Origin: an uncultured Clostridia bacterium
GTDB lineage: Bacteria > Bacillota > Clostridia > Oscillospirales > Ruminococcaceae
Reading direction: 5' to 3'
DNA length: 64,000 nucleotides
Assembly: GCA_945923775.1 (NCBI GenBank)
Contig: CAMELR010000001.1
Location: 124,001 to 188,000 of the forward strand
The translations under genes and the position numbers were made by a program. The stretch's first letter is position 1, and every line of letters starts with the position of its first letter. The notes under the pieces were generated by a model. It was not told the DNA's origin. It made no database searches and was given only the letters and a program-made list of their open reading frames with translations. This document shows positions 47,436 through 57,029 of this stretch, piece by piece.

Positions 47436-48356
47436 TTATTTAAGCGCTTCTTCCTTGTCGCGCGCTATCTGTGCTTTCAGCTCGTCAAGTCCGGCGAACT
47501 TGGTCTCCGGACGTATGAAGCGCACCAGTGCGACTGCTATGTCCTGACCGTAAAGGTCGCCGTCAAAGCCGATGATGTAGGTCTCCATCACTGCGCCGGA
47601 GCCGTCCCGCCTGTGCTGGACGGTGGGCTTCACGCCGATGTTAGTGACCCCGTGGTACTGCTTCCCCGCCACCTCTACGTAGCTCTTGTAGACTCCGTAG
47701 CGCGGGATAATATTCGTGTCCGGGATAACCTGGTTTATCGTCGGGAAATCAATGGTCCGTCCGATCTCGTTTCCCCGGATAACCGGCAGCCTGTACCACA
47801 GCTCATAGCCCAGCAGCCGGTTAGCTTCTTCTATTTCTCCCCGGCGTATATGCTCGCGGATACGCGTGGAGCTTATCATCTTGCCGTCAAGGCAGACGTC
47901 CTTCACCACCTCGACGCGCATTCCGTACTTCGCGCCGATCTCCCCGAGTCTCTCCGGAGTGCCGCTGCCGCCCTTTCCGAACCGGAAATTGCTTCCGCAG
48001 CAGGCGAAGCCCGCGTTCAGCCGGTCGATAAGTATTTTCTTCACGAAGTCCTCGTCGGACAGCGCGCAGACCTCCGCAAAATCCGGCGCGTAGATGTACT
48101 TCACGCCGATCTTCTGCATAAGCTCGCACTTGTTCTCGAACGAGATTATATCCTCCGGCCCGCGGAACTTCGGCAGCGTGGTGTCGCAGTTGAACGTGAA
48201 CACCGCCGGTTTTAGCCCCTCCTGAGCCATCGCCGTGCGTATAACGCCGACATGTCCCAGGTGAAGCCCGTCAAAGTAACCCAGCGCGACGGCGGTCTTT
48301 TCCTCCGGGCGCAGGCTGCTGTTAGTTATGTCTATCAAATTAAATCCACCATTCAT
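47436..48356 (-). CDS. ribF: bifunctional riboflavin kinase/FAD synthetase
   Basis: ALGYFDGLHLGHVGVIRTA...GNEIGRTIDFPTINQ...GVTNIGVKPTV. Confidence 0.95.
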   Translation of the reverse strand: MNGGFNLIDITNSSLRPEEKTAVALGYFDGLHLGHVGVIRTAMAQEGLKPAVFTFNCDTTLPKFRGPEDIISFENKCELMQKIGVKYIYAPDFAEVCALSDEDFVKKILIDRLNAGFACCGSNFRFGKGGSGTPERLGEIGAKYGMRVEVVKDVCLDGKMISSTRIREHIRRGEIEEANRLLGYELWYRLPVIRGNEIGRTIDFPTINQVIPDTNIIPRYGVYKSYVEVAGKQYHGVTNIGVKPTVQHRRDGSGAVMETYIIGFDGDLYGQDIAVALVRFIRPETKFAGLDELKAQIARDKEEALK

Positions 48357-48374
48357 ACCGGATACCCGGTATTT

Positions 48375-49259
48375 TTATTCCGAGCGGAACTGCTTGATCG
48401 AAACCAGTTCCCCTTCAGCATTGATCTTTCCTACTCCGAGGAACTCCCCTCCGGAGGTAACTCTCGCAAGTTCGTCCACGGGAGCGCGCTTCTGGAGCCT
48501 TTCAGCGTCCAGGCGTACGCCGTTGAGGTACATTCTTGTCTGCACCTCGTCGAGGGGTATCTCGGGAAGCGGCGCGAACAGCTCCGAAACCGGAAGCAGC
48601 CACTTTTCGAGCTGCTCCGGGGAAGCATTCCGCACCTCGTCCAGCTCGTGACACTGCTCCAGTGTGAAGCCGCAGCTTTTCGTCCTGCACAGGCTTGTCA
48701 TGACCGCGCCGGTGCAGACGCTCTCGCCGATGTCGTTTATCAGCGTGCGGATATAGGTGCCGCCGGAGCAGTCCACGTCGAGCACTCCGTCTGTCCCGTC
48801 GAAGCTGACCAGCTCCAGGCGGGATATCGTCGCGGGGCGCGGCTTGCGCTCCACTTCGATTCCGCGGCGCGCCAGGTCGCAGAGCTTCTGCCCGTTGACC
48901 TTCAGCGCGGAGTACATCGGAGGCACCTGCATGATGTCGCCCCGGAAATCGTCCAGAGCGAACCTCATCTCGTCCTCGGAAATGCCATTTTCACAGCGCG
49001 AGCGGAGCTTCCCCCAGATATCCTGGGTATCCGAAACGAACCCCAGCCGGAACCCAGCCCGGTAGCTCTTGCTGTCGTCCGGAACCAGGTCGACCGCCTT
49101 CGTAGCGCCGCCGACGAACACCGGGAGCACCCCGGTAGCCATCGGGTCGAGGGTCCCCCCGTGCCCGATTTTCTTAGTCCCGAAAGCCCTTCTCATGGAA
49201 GCCACCACGTCGAAGGAGGTGAACTCCTGGGGCTTGTTTATGCAGATTATTCCGGTCAT
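48375..49259 (-). CDS. truB: tRNA pseudouridine(55) synthase
   Basis: GIICINKPQEFTSFDVVASMRRAFGTKKIGHGGTLDPMATGVLPVFVG. Confidence 0.96.
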   Translation of the reverse strand: MTGIICINKPQEFTSFDVVASMRRAFGTKKIGHGGTLDPMATGVLPVFVGGATKAVDLVPDDSKSYRAGFRLGFVSDTQDIWGKLRSRCENGISEDEMRFALDDFRGDIMQVPPMYSALKVNGQKLCDLARRGIEVERKPRPATISRLELVSFDGTDGVLDVDCSGGTYIRTLINDIGESVCTGAVMTSLCRTKSCGFTLEQCHELDEVRNASPEQLEKWLLPVSELFAPLPEIPLDEVQTRMYLNGVRLDAERLQKRAPVDELARVTSGGEFLGVGKINAEGELVSIKQFRSE

Positions 49260-50218
49260 ATCGAGTTACCGAGCGCCTTCGCGCATGCCCATACTATTTT
49301 CTTCTCCGCGTCCTCAAGCGTGGTTTCGAACGCGCAGCCTGCGGCTCTTGCATGACCTCCGCCGCCGAACTGCTGAGCGATCGCGGAAACGTCCGCGTTC
49401 TCGCTCGAGCGCAGGGAAACCTTGTAGAATCCCGGAGTTTTCTCCTTGATGCAGATACCGATATCCACGCCCTCTATCTGGCGCGGTATCGCGGAAAGCG
49501 CGCCGACGTCCTCGCTGTCTATGCCCTCGATGGAGTCGATGAGCGACTGCGTAACATCTATCAAGGCTATCCTGCCGCCCGCGTAGTAGCGTATCTTGCT
49601 GAGCGCGAGCTGCTCGAGCTTCAGTCTGCCCTGGCTCTTCATGTCGAACATCGCGTAGTTTATCGGCACGATGTCGGCGCCGAGCTTTATCAGCTCCGCA
49701 GCGTAGACATGGGTCTGCGGCGAGGTGTTGCTGTACTTGAAGCAGCCACTGTCCGTCGCGATCCCCGTGTAGAGGCTGTCCGCGATGGAGCTTGTGATCC
49801 TTACTTCCTTCATGGAGATGAGCAGCTCGAACATCAGCTCGGCAGCCGCCGCGTACTCCGGAGCAAGCAGCAGCCGCTCGGCGTACTCGGTATTGCTGAC
49901 GTGGTGATCTATGCAGAGCTGAGTTTTCTCGCCGACCTCGCGCATGCCGTAAAGCAGCTTGGTGTCTGCGACGTCCACGGCTACGATGGTCTCCGGCTCG
50001 AACTCCTGCTCCTTCAGTTCGCGGAACATATACCCGAACTTCTTCGGTATCGGGTCGGGGCACGCGGTCTTAGCGAGCTTGCCTATCTGCTGGAGCGCGC
50101 CGCAAAGCGCAGTTCCGCAGCCGACCGTATCTCCGTCGGGGCTGCCGTGCATAAGGATAAGGAAGCGGTCGTGCTCACGAAGGAAATTCGCCGCTTCGTT
50201 AAGGTCAATTCTCCTCAT
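49256..50218 (-). CDS. DHH-family phosphoesterase (NrnA-like oligoribonuclease/pAp phosphatase)
   Basis: LMHGSPDGDTVGCGTALCGAL...CIDHHVSNTEYAERLLL...FGGGGHARAAG. Confidence 0.93.
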   Translation of the reverse strand: MRRIDLNEAANFLREHDRFLILMHGSPDGDTVGCGTALCGALQQIGKLAKTACPDPIPKKFGYMFRELKEQEFEPETIVAVDVADTKLLYGMREVGEKTQLCIDHHVSNTEYAERLLLAPEYAAAAELMFELLISMKEVRITSSIADSLYTGIATDSGCFKYSNTSPQTHVYAAELIKLGADIVPINYAMFDMKSQGRLKLEQLALSKIRYYAGGRIALIDVTQSLIDSIEGIDSEDVGALSAIPRQIEGVDIGICIKEKTPGFYKVSLRSSENADVSAIAQQFGGGGHARAAGCAFETTLEDAEKKIVWACAKALGNSI

Positions 50219-50600
50219 CAGGCTCCTCCGCTTCTTCGTTCGCCGTATCCTCTACAGGCTTGGGAAGTCCTGCGATTATCTTTTCGATGTGTTCGCTGTA
50301 CTCAAGGGAATTATCCGGCAGGAATATGAACTCCGGCATTTTTCTCATGCGGATCCTTGCCGCGATCTCTCTCTTGAAGTAGCCGGAAGCGGCGGTCATG
50401 CCCTCCACGGCCTTTGCGGTCCTGCCCTCGCCGCCGAGGCACGCGATGTGCACCTTGCAGTAGGAAAGGTCGCTGGTAAGCTCACAGTGAGTTACCGTTA
50501 CAAAATTCTTTGATACTCTCGGGTCCTTCACGCCGCTCACAGCCGCGGAAAGCTCCCTCTTTATATCCTCGGAAAGTCTTTTTAAGTTGAAATTAGCCAT
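50205..50600 (-). CDS. rbfA: 30S ribosome-binding factor A
   Basis: MANFNLKRLSEDIKRELSAAVSGVKDPRVSKNFVTVTHCELTSDLSYCKVHI. Confidence 0.94.
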   Translation of the reverse strand: MANFNLKRLSEDIKRELSAAVSGVKDPRVSKNFVTVTHCELTSDLSYCKVHIACLGGEGRTAKAVEGMTAASGYFKREIAARIRMRKMPEFIFLPDNSLEYSEHIEKIIAGLPKPVEDTANEEAEEPDEEN

Positions 50601-50681
50601 AAAACCTCCCTGTGTGCGGCTCACGCCGCGTCGGAAAACCCCGCCGGGGCGCGGAACGCTCCGCACCCGCAGTCGGCGTTA

Positions 50682-53600
50682 TCAGTCTCTGTATTCTTCC
50701 ATGGTATACGCCTCGAAGATATCGCCGACCTTGATGTCGGTGAACTTCTCAAGGCTGATACCGCACTCGTAGCCCGCAGCGACTTCCTTGACAGAATCCT
50801 TGAAGCGCTGGAGGCCTGCGATCTTGTCGTCGCCGACGATGATACCGTCGCGCACGATACGAACCTGGCCGTTTCTGGTGACCTTGCCGTCGAGGACGTA
50901 GGAACCAGCAACGATGCCAACGTTGGTGATCTTGTAGACCTGGCGTACCTCAACTCTGCCGAGGTCGACCTCTCTGAACTTCGGAGCAAGCATGCCCTTC
51001 ATTGCGGCGGTGATATCCTCGATAGCGTCGTAAATTACGCGGTAAAGGCGGATCTCGATGCCGTCGCGCTTTGCGTTGTCCTGAGCGGACGGGTGAGGTC
51101 TTACGTTGAAGCCTACGATGATAGCTCCGGAAGCCGCAGCGAGCATTACGTCGCTCTCGCTTACCGCGCCTACCGCGCCGTGGATAACGCGTACGCGAAC
51201 TTCCTCGTTGGAGAGCTTCTCGAGGGACTGCTTAACAGCCTCGACGGAGCCCTGTACGTCCGCCTTGACGATGATCGGAAGCTCCTTGACGGTGCCTTCC
51301 TCGATGGAGGAGAACAGATTGTCGAGAGTTACCTGGTGGTAAGCTCTGAACTGCTCTTCCTTAGCTTCCTGGCGGCGCTTCTCAACGAGTTCCCTTGCAA
51401 GCTTCTCGTCCTCTACGGCGGCGAATGTATCGCCCGCGGAGGGAACGTCCGCGAGACCCATGATCTCAACAGGAACGGACGGGCCAGCTTCCTTGACGGT
51501 TCTGCCCTTGTCGTCGCGCATTACGCGGACTCTTCCGACGGACATACCCGCGATGAGCACGTCGCCTGCGTGGAGAGTACCGTTCTGAACCAGCACGGTA
51601 GCGATAGGACCTCTGCCCTTATCCAGACGAGCCTCGATGACTGCGCCGGTGGCGAGTCTGTCGGGGTTAGCCTTGAGTTCGAGCACGTCTGCGGTCAGGC
51701 AAACCATCTCGAGCAGGGTGTTGATGCCCTCGCCAGTCTTAGCGGAAACAGGAACGCAGATAACGTCGCCGCCCCACTCCTCGCAAACGAGGTCGTACTT
51801 GGTGAGCTCTTCCTTGATCTTGTCGGGGTTTGCGCCTTCCTTATCCATCTTGTTGATTGCAACGATGATGGAAACTCCGGCTGCCTTCGCGTGGTTGATA
51901 GCCTCAACGGTCTGCGGCATGATACCGTCGTCCGCTGCAACTACCAGTATAGCGATATCGGTAACGCTCGCACCGCGCGCTCTCATGGAGGTGAACGCCT
52001 CGTGACCCGGGGTATCCAGGAATGTGATATCGCGGTCGTTTATGTGCACTCTGTACGCACCGATGTGCTGTGTGATACCGCCTGCCTCTGTGGTGGTAAC
52101 GCTTGCGTGTCTGATATAGTCGAGCAGCGAGGTCTTGCCGTGGTCAACGTGACCCATTACAACAACGACCGGATCACGCGGCTGGAGGCTCTCGGGATCG
52201 TCGGGAGTATCCTCGAACAGTCTCTCCTCGATGGTAACGACAACTTCCTTCTCGACCTTTGCGCCGAGTTCCTCGGCAACGAGGGAAGCGGTATCGAAGT
52301 CGATGGTTTCGTTGAGGTTAGCCATAACGCCGAGGTTGAACAGCTTCTTGATGACCTCGGTAGCTGTTACCTTCAGGCGGGAAGCCAGCTCGGAAACAAC
52401 GATCTCGTCCGGGATCTGCACCTTGAGCTGCTGCTTTCTTGCGCGCTCAAGCTCCAGGCGCTTGAGCTTCTGAGCCTCGGTCTCGCGCTTGCTGTTGTAG
52501 GGCTTGCCCTTCTGCTGGGACTTCTGCTGTATCTTCTGCTTGCGCTGGAAGCTCTCGTTGCTCATGCGGGAAGCGGGAGCGATGGTCTCGTAGCGCTCGT
52601 TGTACTTGTCAAGCTCAACATAGCTGCCGCGGGTGTCGACCATCTTTGTGACCTGCTCGCCGCGCTGAACAGCTTCGCCCTTCTGCTTCTGCATGGGCGG
52701 AGTATTAACCTTGATCTTGGAGGAGTCGATAGCTGGCTTCTTGATGTTCTGCTTTGCAGAATCAGCCAGCGGGTTAACGGCTTCCTTGCGGACCTCGCCG
52801 CGGTTGTCGCGGTTGAAGCCGCCGTTTCTGTTATTGTTGAATCCGGGGCGGTCGCCGTTGCGGTTGTTATTGAATGCCGGACGGTCGCCGTTCCTGTTGC
52901 CGTTGAACGCGGGACGGTCGCCGTTTCTGTTATTGTTGAATGCCGGACGGTCGCCGTTGTTATTGTCGCGGTTAAATCCGGGACGATCACCGCGGTTGTT
53001 GTTGAACTGCGGTCTGTCGCCGTTATTATTGTCGCGGTTAAATCCGGGGCGGTCGCCATTGCGGTTATTGTTGAACGGTCTGTCGCCGCGGTTGTTATTG
53101 AACTGCTGGCGGTCGCCGTTGGCTCTGGGAGCGGGTCTGTCCTGACGCTCCTGCTGAGCGGGCTTCTGCTCGGGCTTGGACTCCGCCTTTGCTTCCGGCT
53201 TCGGCTCGGACTTTGCCTCGGGCTTTTCTTCCGGCTTGGGTTCGGGCTTTGCTTCTGCCTTGACCTCCGGCTTTGCCTCGGGCTTGGGCTCTGCCTTTGC
53301 TTCGGGCTTAGGCTCGGGCTTCGCCTCGACCTTTGCTTCAGCCTTGGGAGCAGCCTTTGCTTCCGGCTTGGTCTCGGACTTTACTTCGGGCTTTGCCTCT
53401 GCCTTTGCTTCAGCCTTAGGCTCCTCTGCGGGAGCTTCTTCCTTCTTTGCGGCAGGCTTCTTTCTTGCGGCAGGCTTCTTCTCCTCCGCCTTTGGCTTCT
53501 CGGTTTTCTTGTCAGCGGTAGCCTTGAAATATTCGTCAAAGTCCTTGACTTCGCCCTTCTTCGAGAACACCTCGAGAACGTAGCTAACCTCCTGATCCGT

Positions 53601-53723
53601 AAGGGAGGTCTGCGCCTTCTTAGTTCCCTCGAACGCACCCTCGAGCAGCTCAATGACTGCGCTGCGGTCTGCGCCGATATCAGCCGCTATATCCTGTACA
53701 CGATACTTTTTGTTATTTGGCAA
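50682..53723 (-). CDS. infB: translation initiation factor IF-2 with long low-complexity N-terminus
   Basis: [19 protein letters not shown]...[18 protein letters not shown]...AINKMDK; 1013 aa. Confidence 0.97.
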   Translation of the reverse strand: MPNNKKYRVQDIAADIGADRSAVIELLEGAFEGTKKAQTSLTDQEVSYVLEVFSKKGEVKDFDEYFKATADKKTEKPKAEEKKPAARKKPAAKKEEAPAEEPKAEAKAEAKPEVKSETKPEAKAAPKAEAKVEAKPEPKPEAKAEPKPEAKPEVKAEAKPEPKPEEKPEAKSEPKPEAKAESKPEQKPAQQERQDRPAPRANGDRQQFNNNRGDRPFNNNRNGDRPGFNRDNNNGDRPQFNNNRGDRPGFNRDNNNGDRPAFNNNRNGDRPAFNGNRNGDRPAFNNNRNGDRPGFNNNRNGGFNRDNRGEVRKEAVNPLADSAKQNIKKPAIDSSKIKVNTPPMQKQKGEAVQRGEQVTKMVDTRGSYVELDKYNERYETIAPASRMSNESFQRKQKIQQKSQQKGKPYNSKRETEAQKLKRLELERARKQQLKVQIPDEIVVSELASRLKVTATEVIKKLFNLGVMANLNETIDFDTASLVAEELGAKVEKEVVVTIEERLFEDTPDDPESLQPRDPVVVVMGHVDHGKTSLLDYIRHASVTTTEAGGITQHIGAYRVHINDRDITFLDTPGHEAFTSMRARGASVTDIAILVVAADDGIMPQTVEAINHAKAAGVSIIVAINKMDKEGANPDKIKEELTKYDLVCEEWGGDVICVPVSAKTGEGINTLLEMVCLTADVLELKANPDRLATGAVIEARLDKGRGPIATVLVQNGTLHAGDVLIAGMSVGRVRVMRDDKGRTVKEAGPSVPVEIMGLADVPSAGDTFAAVEDEKLARELVEKRRQEAKEEQFRAYHQVTLDNLFSSIEEGTVKELPIIVKADVQGSVEAVKQSLEKLSNEEVRVRVIHGAVGAVSESDVMLAAASGAIIVGFNVRPHPSAQDNAKRDGIEIRLYRVIYDAIEDITAAMKGMLAPKFREVDLGRVEVRQVYKITNVGIVAGSYVLDGKVTRNGQVRIVRDGIIVGDDKIAGLQRFKDSVKEVAAGYECGISLEKFTDIKVGDIFEAYTMEEYRD
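52800..53130 (-). repeat. in-frame tandem repeats encoding N-R-N/G-D-R-P-x-F-N-N-N units in the infB N-terminal region
   Basis: Repeated [22 protein letters not shown]... in the translated infB ORF. Confidence 0.85.
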
Positions 53724-53740
53724 TGTAACTTTCCTCCATA

Positions 53741-54046
53741 CTATTCACTTATATGTCTTGTGATAGAGCCGTAAAGACCCGCGTCGAGCACCAGAAAGAT
53801 ACCCGTGCGCTTTCCGACAGCTTCCTTTGCGTCGTCCATCGTAAAATCTCCGTGGACGACCGGTGTGCCGCGCTTCTCTGCATGAAAGCAGATCTCCTTT
53901 TCTGTTTTCGGCGACACGTCCGAAGCCAGAATAATGCCCGCTGCCTTTGACTTAGGCGCATTCATTTCCTGCACAGCCGCGTCAAAGCCCATAACGAGCT
54001 TTCCGGCACGGCGGCAAAGGCAGATCGTCGAAAGTTCCTTATTTAT
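53741..54046 (-). CDS. ribosomal protein L7Ae/L30e-family protein (YlxQ-like); start uncertain, ATA at 54046 is the likely homologous start
   Basis: In-frame upstream codons give (I)[25 protein letters not shown]..., matching the family N-terminus; first ATG (53992) truncates it. TGA in frame at 54053-54055. Confidence 0.7.
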   Translation of the reverse strand: MNKELSTICLCRRAGKLVMGFDAAVQEMNAPKSKAAGIILASDVSPKTEKEICFHAEKRGTPVVHGDFTMDDAKEAVGKRTGIFLVLDAGLYGSITRHISE

Positions 54047-54308
54047 CCGAGGTCAGCTCCTTTTCGAGAATTTCATATATATCATCGGGAATAGCGCATT
54101 TCAGACCGCGTTCCAGCTTTCTGCCCTTCCGTGCCAGCTCAAGGCATTCCCTGCTCCGGCAGAGGTACGCGCCGCGTCCCGGTTTCTTTCCGGTGAGGTC
54201 TACGGAGAGCTCGCCCTCCTTGCTGCGGACTATCCTCACCGCGCCTTTTTTTCCTATCATTTCACCGCAGCCTATGCACTTACGCATCGGAACGTGCTTT
54301 TCCTGCAT
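54039..54308 (-). CDS. ylxR: YlxR family RNA-binding protein (RnpM)
   Basis: KHVPMRKCIGCGEMIGKKGAVRIVRSKEGELSVDLTGKKPGRGAYLCRSRECLELARK. Confidence 0.94.
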   Translation of the reverse strand: MQEKHVPMRKCIGCGEMIGKKGAVRIVRSKEGELSVDLTGKKPGRGAYLCRSRECLELARKGRKLERGLKCAIPDDIYEILEKELTSDK

Positions 54309-54317
54309 GGCGGCTCC

Positions 54318-55559
54318 TTATTCCTCAGTTGAGGACTCGGTGGCTGCCGCTTCCTCTGCGGGAGCCTCAGCCTGTGCGGGAGCTTCCTCGGCGGGTGCCT
54401 CTGCAGGCTCCTCGGGAACATACTCGGTCACGATGAGGTCCTCGGGAGTTACCTTGCTCTCAGCCTTGATGTCGATTTTGCAGTTAGTGAGCTTTGCAGC
54501 CAGCAGCGCGTTCTGACCCTTGTTGCCGATCGCGAGGGAGAGCTGATTATCAGGAACGATAGCCTTGCACTCCTTCTTCTTGGGGTCGGGGTTGGTAATT
54601 ACCACGCGGAGTACCTCAGCGGGCTTGAGCGCCTGCTTGATGAACTCCTCGAGATCCTCGCTCCACAGAACAACGTCGACCTTCTCGCCCTTGAGCTCCT
54701 TGGTAACGGCGTTGATACGGGACTTCTGGGTACCTATGCACGCGCCCACTGCGTCAACGTTGGGGTCGTTGCTGATGACCGCGATCTTGGAGCGCGAACC
54801 AGCCGCACGGCTGACAGCCTTGATCTCAACGGTTCCGTCGTAGATCTCGGGGCACTCAAGCTCGAACAGGCGCTTGATGAGGCCTCTGTCGGTTCTGGTG
54901 ATGCGGAGGCTCTGCTTCTTCGCGCCTTCCTTATATTCTTTGGAAACGCCGGTGATATATACCTTGATGATATCGCCGACATGAAGCACCTCGCCGGGGA
55001 TCTGGTCTGCTCTCATCAGCAGTACTTCGTTGTGGTTGATCTCAATGGTCGCATGACCAGTCTTGGGTTCGATCTTTGTAACGAGCGCGGATACTGCCTC
55101 GTTCTCATACTCGCCCCACATCTCGCTGAGCTGCTGACGCTCGATATCGCGGAATCCCTGCTTGATGAGGTCCTTCGCGTTCTTTGCTGCGATACGCTTG
55201 AACTCGTGCGGGTCGATCGGAACGCGGATCTTGTCGCCCACCTGCGCCGCCGGGTTGAGCTTGCGTGCTTCCTCGAGAACTATCTCGATCTCCGGCTCAT
55301 ACAGGGTGTCGACCACCTCGATGACTTCCTTAAGTACGCTCACGTTGAAGATCTTCCTGTCGAAATCTATGTTGACGAACACGCACTCGCTGTCCTTGTC
55401 CTCAACGTGCATGCTGGTCTTGAGGCTCTTTTCGATAGCGCTCTTGATCTTCTCAGCGAACACGTCCTTGTCGATACCCTTTTCAGCAGCGTAAGCGGCA
55501 AGCGCGTCAAAAAATTCAGTGATGTCGTTCTGGGGCTGCTGTACTTTCTTCTTAGCCAT
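54318..55559 (-). CDS. nusA: transcription termination/antitermination protein NusA
   Basis: S1/KH architecture: VPIDPHEFKRIAAKNAKDLIKQGFRDIERQ...RTDRGLIKRLFELECPEIYDGTVEIKAVSRAAGSRSKIAV. Confidence 0.96.
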   Translation of the reverse strand: MAKKKVQQPQNDITEFFDALAAYAAEKGIDKDVFAEKIKSAIEKSLKTSMHVEDKDSECVFVNIDFDRKIFNVSVLKEVIEVVDTLYEPEIEIVLEEARKLNPAAQVGDKIRVPIDPHEFKRIAAKNAKDLIKQGFRDIERQQLSEMWGEYENEAVSALVTKIEPKTGHATIEINHNEVLLMRADQIPGEVLHVGDIIKVYITGVSKEYKEGAKKQSLRITRTDRGLIKRLFELECPEIYDGTVEIKAVSRAAGSRSKIAVISNDPNVDAVGACIGTQKSRINAVTKELKGEKVDVVLWSEDLEEFIKQALKPAEVLRVVITNPDPKKKECKAIVPDNQLSLAIGNKGQNALLAAKLTNCKIDIKAESKVTPEDLIVTEYVPEEPAEAPAEEAPAQAEAPAEEAAATESSTEE

Positions 55560-55596
55560 TTTCCGTTAATTCCTCCATTAAAATATTAAGCCGCGG

Positions 55597-56103
55597 TCAC
55601 TCATCGCCATCTAGCAGTTCATGATCGTCAAAATCGTCGTAGTTCATTGCCGAGATATCGGCGGCGGGAAGCGAGATCTCCCCGAAATCGCCGGTCAGCG
55701 TGATCTTTTCGCCGTCGTATCCCGAAAGCACGCACTTGAAGTCCTTGGACGGCGCGCCATCGCACAGCTTGTAGGTCTTGACCCTCACCTTTTTTCCTAT
55801 CGACTGCTCAAGCTGGGCAAGCCTTCTCACGGAACGCTCAAGCCCCGCGGAGCCTATCTCCAGATAGTCGATCTTGTCGATGAAATACTGCTCGTCGATG
55901 ATGGAGTTTATCTCCCCGTCGATGGATTCGCAGTCGTCGATGGAAACGCCGTGCGGCTTGTCGATGAAGATACGCAGATACCATTTTGCGCCCTCCTTCG
56001 CGAACCAGACGTCCCACAGCGAGAAACCATGGCCCTCGACTATCGGTCTTACCGCGGCCTCAGCCGCAGCCTCGATAGTGCTGAACCCCTTTGCAAGTGC
56101 CAT
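55597..56103 (-). CDS. rimP: ribosome maturation factor RimP
   Basis: PIVEGHGFSLWDVWFAKEGAKWYLRIFIDKPHGVSIDDCESIDGEIN; ATG 56103 with AAAGGAG RBS. Confidence 0.94.
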   Translation of the reverse strand: MALAKGFSTIEAAAEAAVRPIVEGHGFSLWDVWFAKEGAKWYLRIFIDKPHGVSIDDCESIDGEINSIIDEQYFIDKIDYLEIGSAGLERSVRRLAQLEQSIGKKVRVKTYKLCDGAPSKDFKCVLSGYDGEKITLTGDFGEISLPAADISAMNYDDFDDHELLDGDE

Positions 56104-56210
56104 TAAGCCAGCTCCTTTCAGAATATGCAGCAGGACAGGCAAAAACCGCCTGCCCCCGATTAAAACTTAAAGACTGGAGCGGAACCCCAGTCTTTAGTCT
56201 AATCTATCTT
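56104..56210 (-). ncRNA. structured 5' leader of the rimP-nusA-infB operon (two hairpins)
   Basis: 10-bp perfect stem TAAAGACTGG/CCAGTCTTTA and GGGCAGGC/GCCTGTCC hairpin between promoter and rimP. Confidence 0.45.
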
Positions 56211-56215
56211 GTATT

Positions 56216-56244
56216 ATTATACCACGTTTATTTCAGAAAATCAA
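56216..56244 (-). promoter_or_regulatory. sigmaA-type promoter for rimP-nusA operon
   Basis: Minus strand TTGATT-17 nt-TATAAT. Confidence 0.75.
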
Positions 56245-56344
56245 TAGGTTTTTTGAAAAAACAGCGTAAAAATCCCGTTTTTAACCGCCCAGCACCATGA
56301 AGCCAAAAAAGAAAACCTTCTTAGAGGTTTCACAGAAACATCTA

Positions 56345-56373
56345 TTGACAATCATTCAAACAAGTGATATAAT
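56345..56373 (+). promoter_or_regulatory. perfect-consensus sigmaA promoter
   Basis: TTGACA-17 nt-TATAAT, RBS AGGAGG at 56381-56386. Confidence 0.85.
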
Positions 56374-56394
56374 ATGATCAAGGAGGAATGAACA

Positions 56395-56940
56395 ATGGAA
56401 ACAACAGAAATTCTTACGAAGCTTCTTATCCAAATTAATGATCTGTCGATTCTAATGAACAATCTGACGGGACGAGTTACAGCGCTTGAAAAGCAGATCG
56501 ATGAGCTGAAAAAGGAAGCGCGTACGATACCCCAAAGCAATACTAGTTCAGCAGAGCCCATGCTCGCAAACTACAAGGTTAATCGCATGCGCCAGGCAAA
56601 GGACTCACAGCAGTATTTATTTAACGGAATGCCATACGGAAAAGGTCGTCTTGTTCTTGAAGTAGTTCGAAAGTACGCTGCTGATAACCCCGCCACAACT
56701 GCTGATGAACTCGAAATCATTTTTGACGGTTCTATTCAGGGTTCGATCGGCGTAGTCAGAAAGCTCAACGAACTTTCAAGATTTTCTTCTGATCCTCAAA
56801 ATAGATTCTTTCTAAACCAAGATGATATTATTCAAACCGCAACAGACGAATGCGCTGTCTGCAATCAGTGGAGCGTATACAATATCGACAAATTCATCGA
56901 CCGTGCAAGAGAACTTGGTTTCACTATAGAAAAAATATAA
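56395..56940 (+). CDS. AT-rich orphan gene: N-terminal coiled coil plus unknown C-terminal domain
   Basis: 181 aa; coiled coil ILMNNLTGRVTALEKQIDELKKEA; C-terminal YLFNGMPYGKGRLVLEVVRKYAADNP...CNQWSVYNIDKFIDRARELGFTI. Confidence 0.75.
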   Translation: METTEILTKLLIQINDLSILMNNLTGRVTALEKQIDELKKEARTIPQSNTSSAEPMLANYKVNRMRQAKDSQQYLFNGMPYGKGRLVLEVVRKYAADNPATTADELEIIFDGSIQGSIGVVRKLNELSRFSSDPQNRFFLNQDDIIQTATDECAVCNQWSVYNIDKFIDRARELGFTIEKI

Positions 56941-56982
56941 CTTCTTTTTTATATGGATACAGTTCAATTTGCCAGTATCGAC

Positions 56983-57011
56983 TTGACAAATATACGGAAA
57001 CGTGCTATAAT
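56983..57011 (+). promoter_or_regulatory. perfect-consensus sigmaA promoter of the T-box/proS unit
   Basis: TTGACA-17 nt-TATAAT. Confidence 0.85.
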
Positions 57012-57029
57012 CAAACCAATGAATACGAA

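Noticed and set aside
52800-53130. CRISPR-like regular repeats
   Set aside because: The periodicity is in-frame coding repeats of the infB N-terminal NGDRP units; there are no unique spacers or conserved non-coding repeats.
53123-53440. Tandem repeat locus suggestive of a minisatellite
   Set aside because: Explained by the KPEAK-type low-complexity coding tract of IF-2.
51093-53774. 893-aa plus-strand ORF (also 30494-32458, 42329-44029, 45872-47398, 33486-34988, 16669-18021)
   Set aside because: These are antisense to well-supported genes (infB, ecfA, gldG-like, gltX, glmM, rnhB/rbgA). Their compositions are low-complexity mirrors of codon bias in the real genes, with no family motifs.
54318-54430. 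Ala/Glu/Pro-rich C-terminal tail of NusA as a novel domain
   Set aside because: Low-complexity acidic tail, common in NusA of related bacteria; no evidence of a distinct domain.
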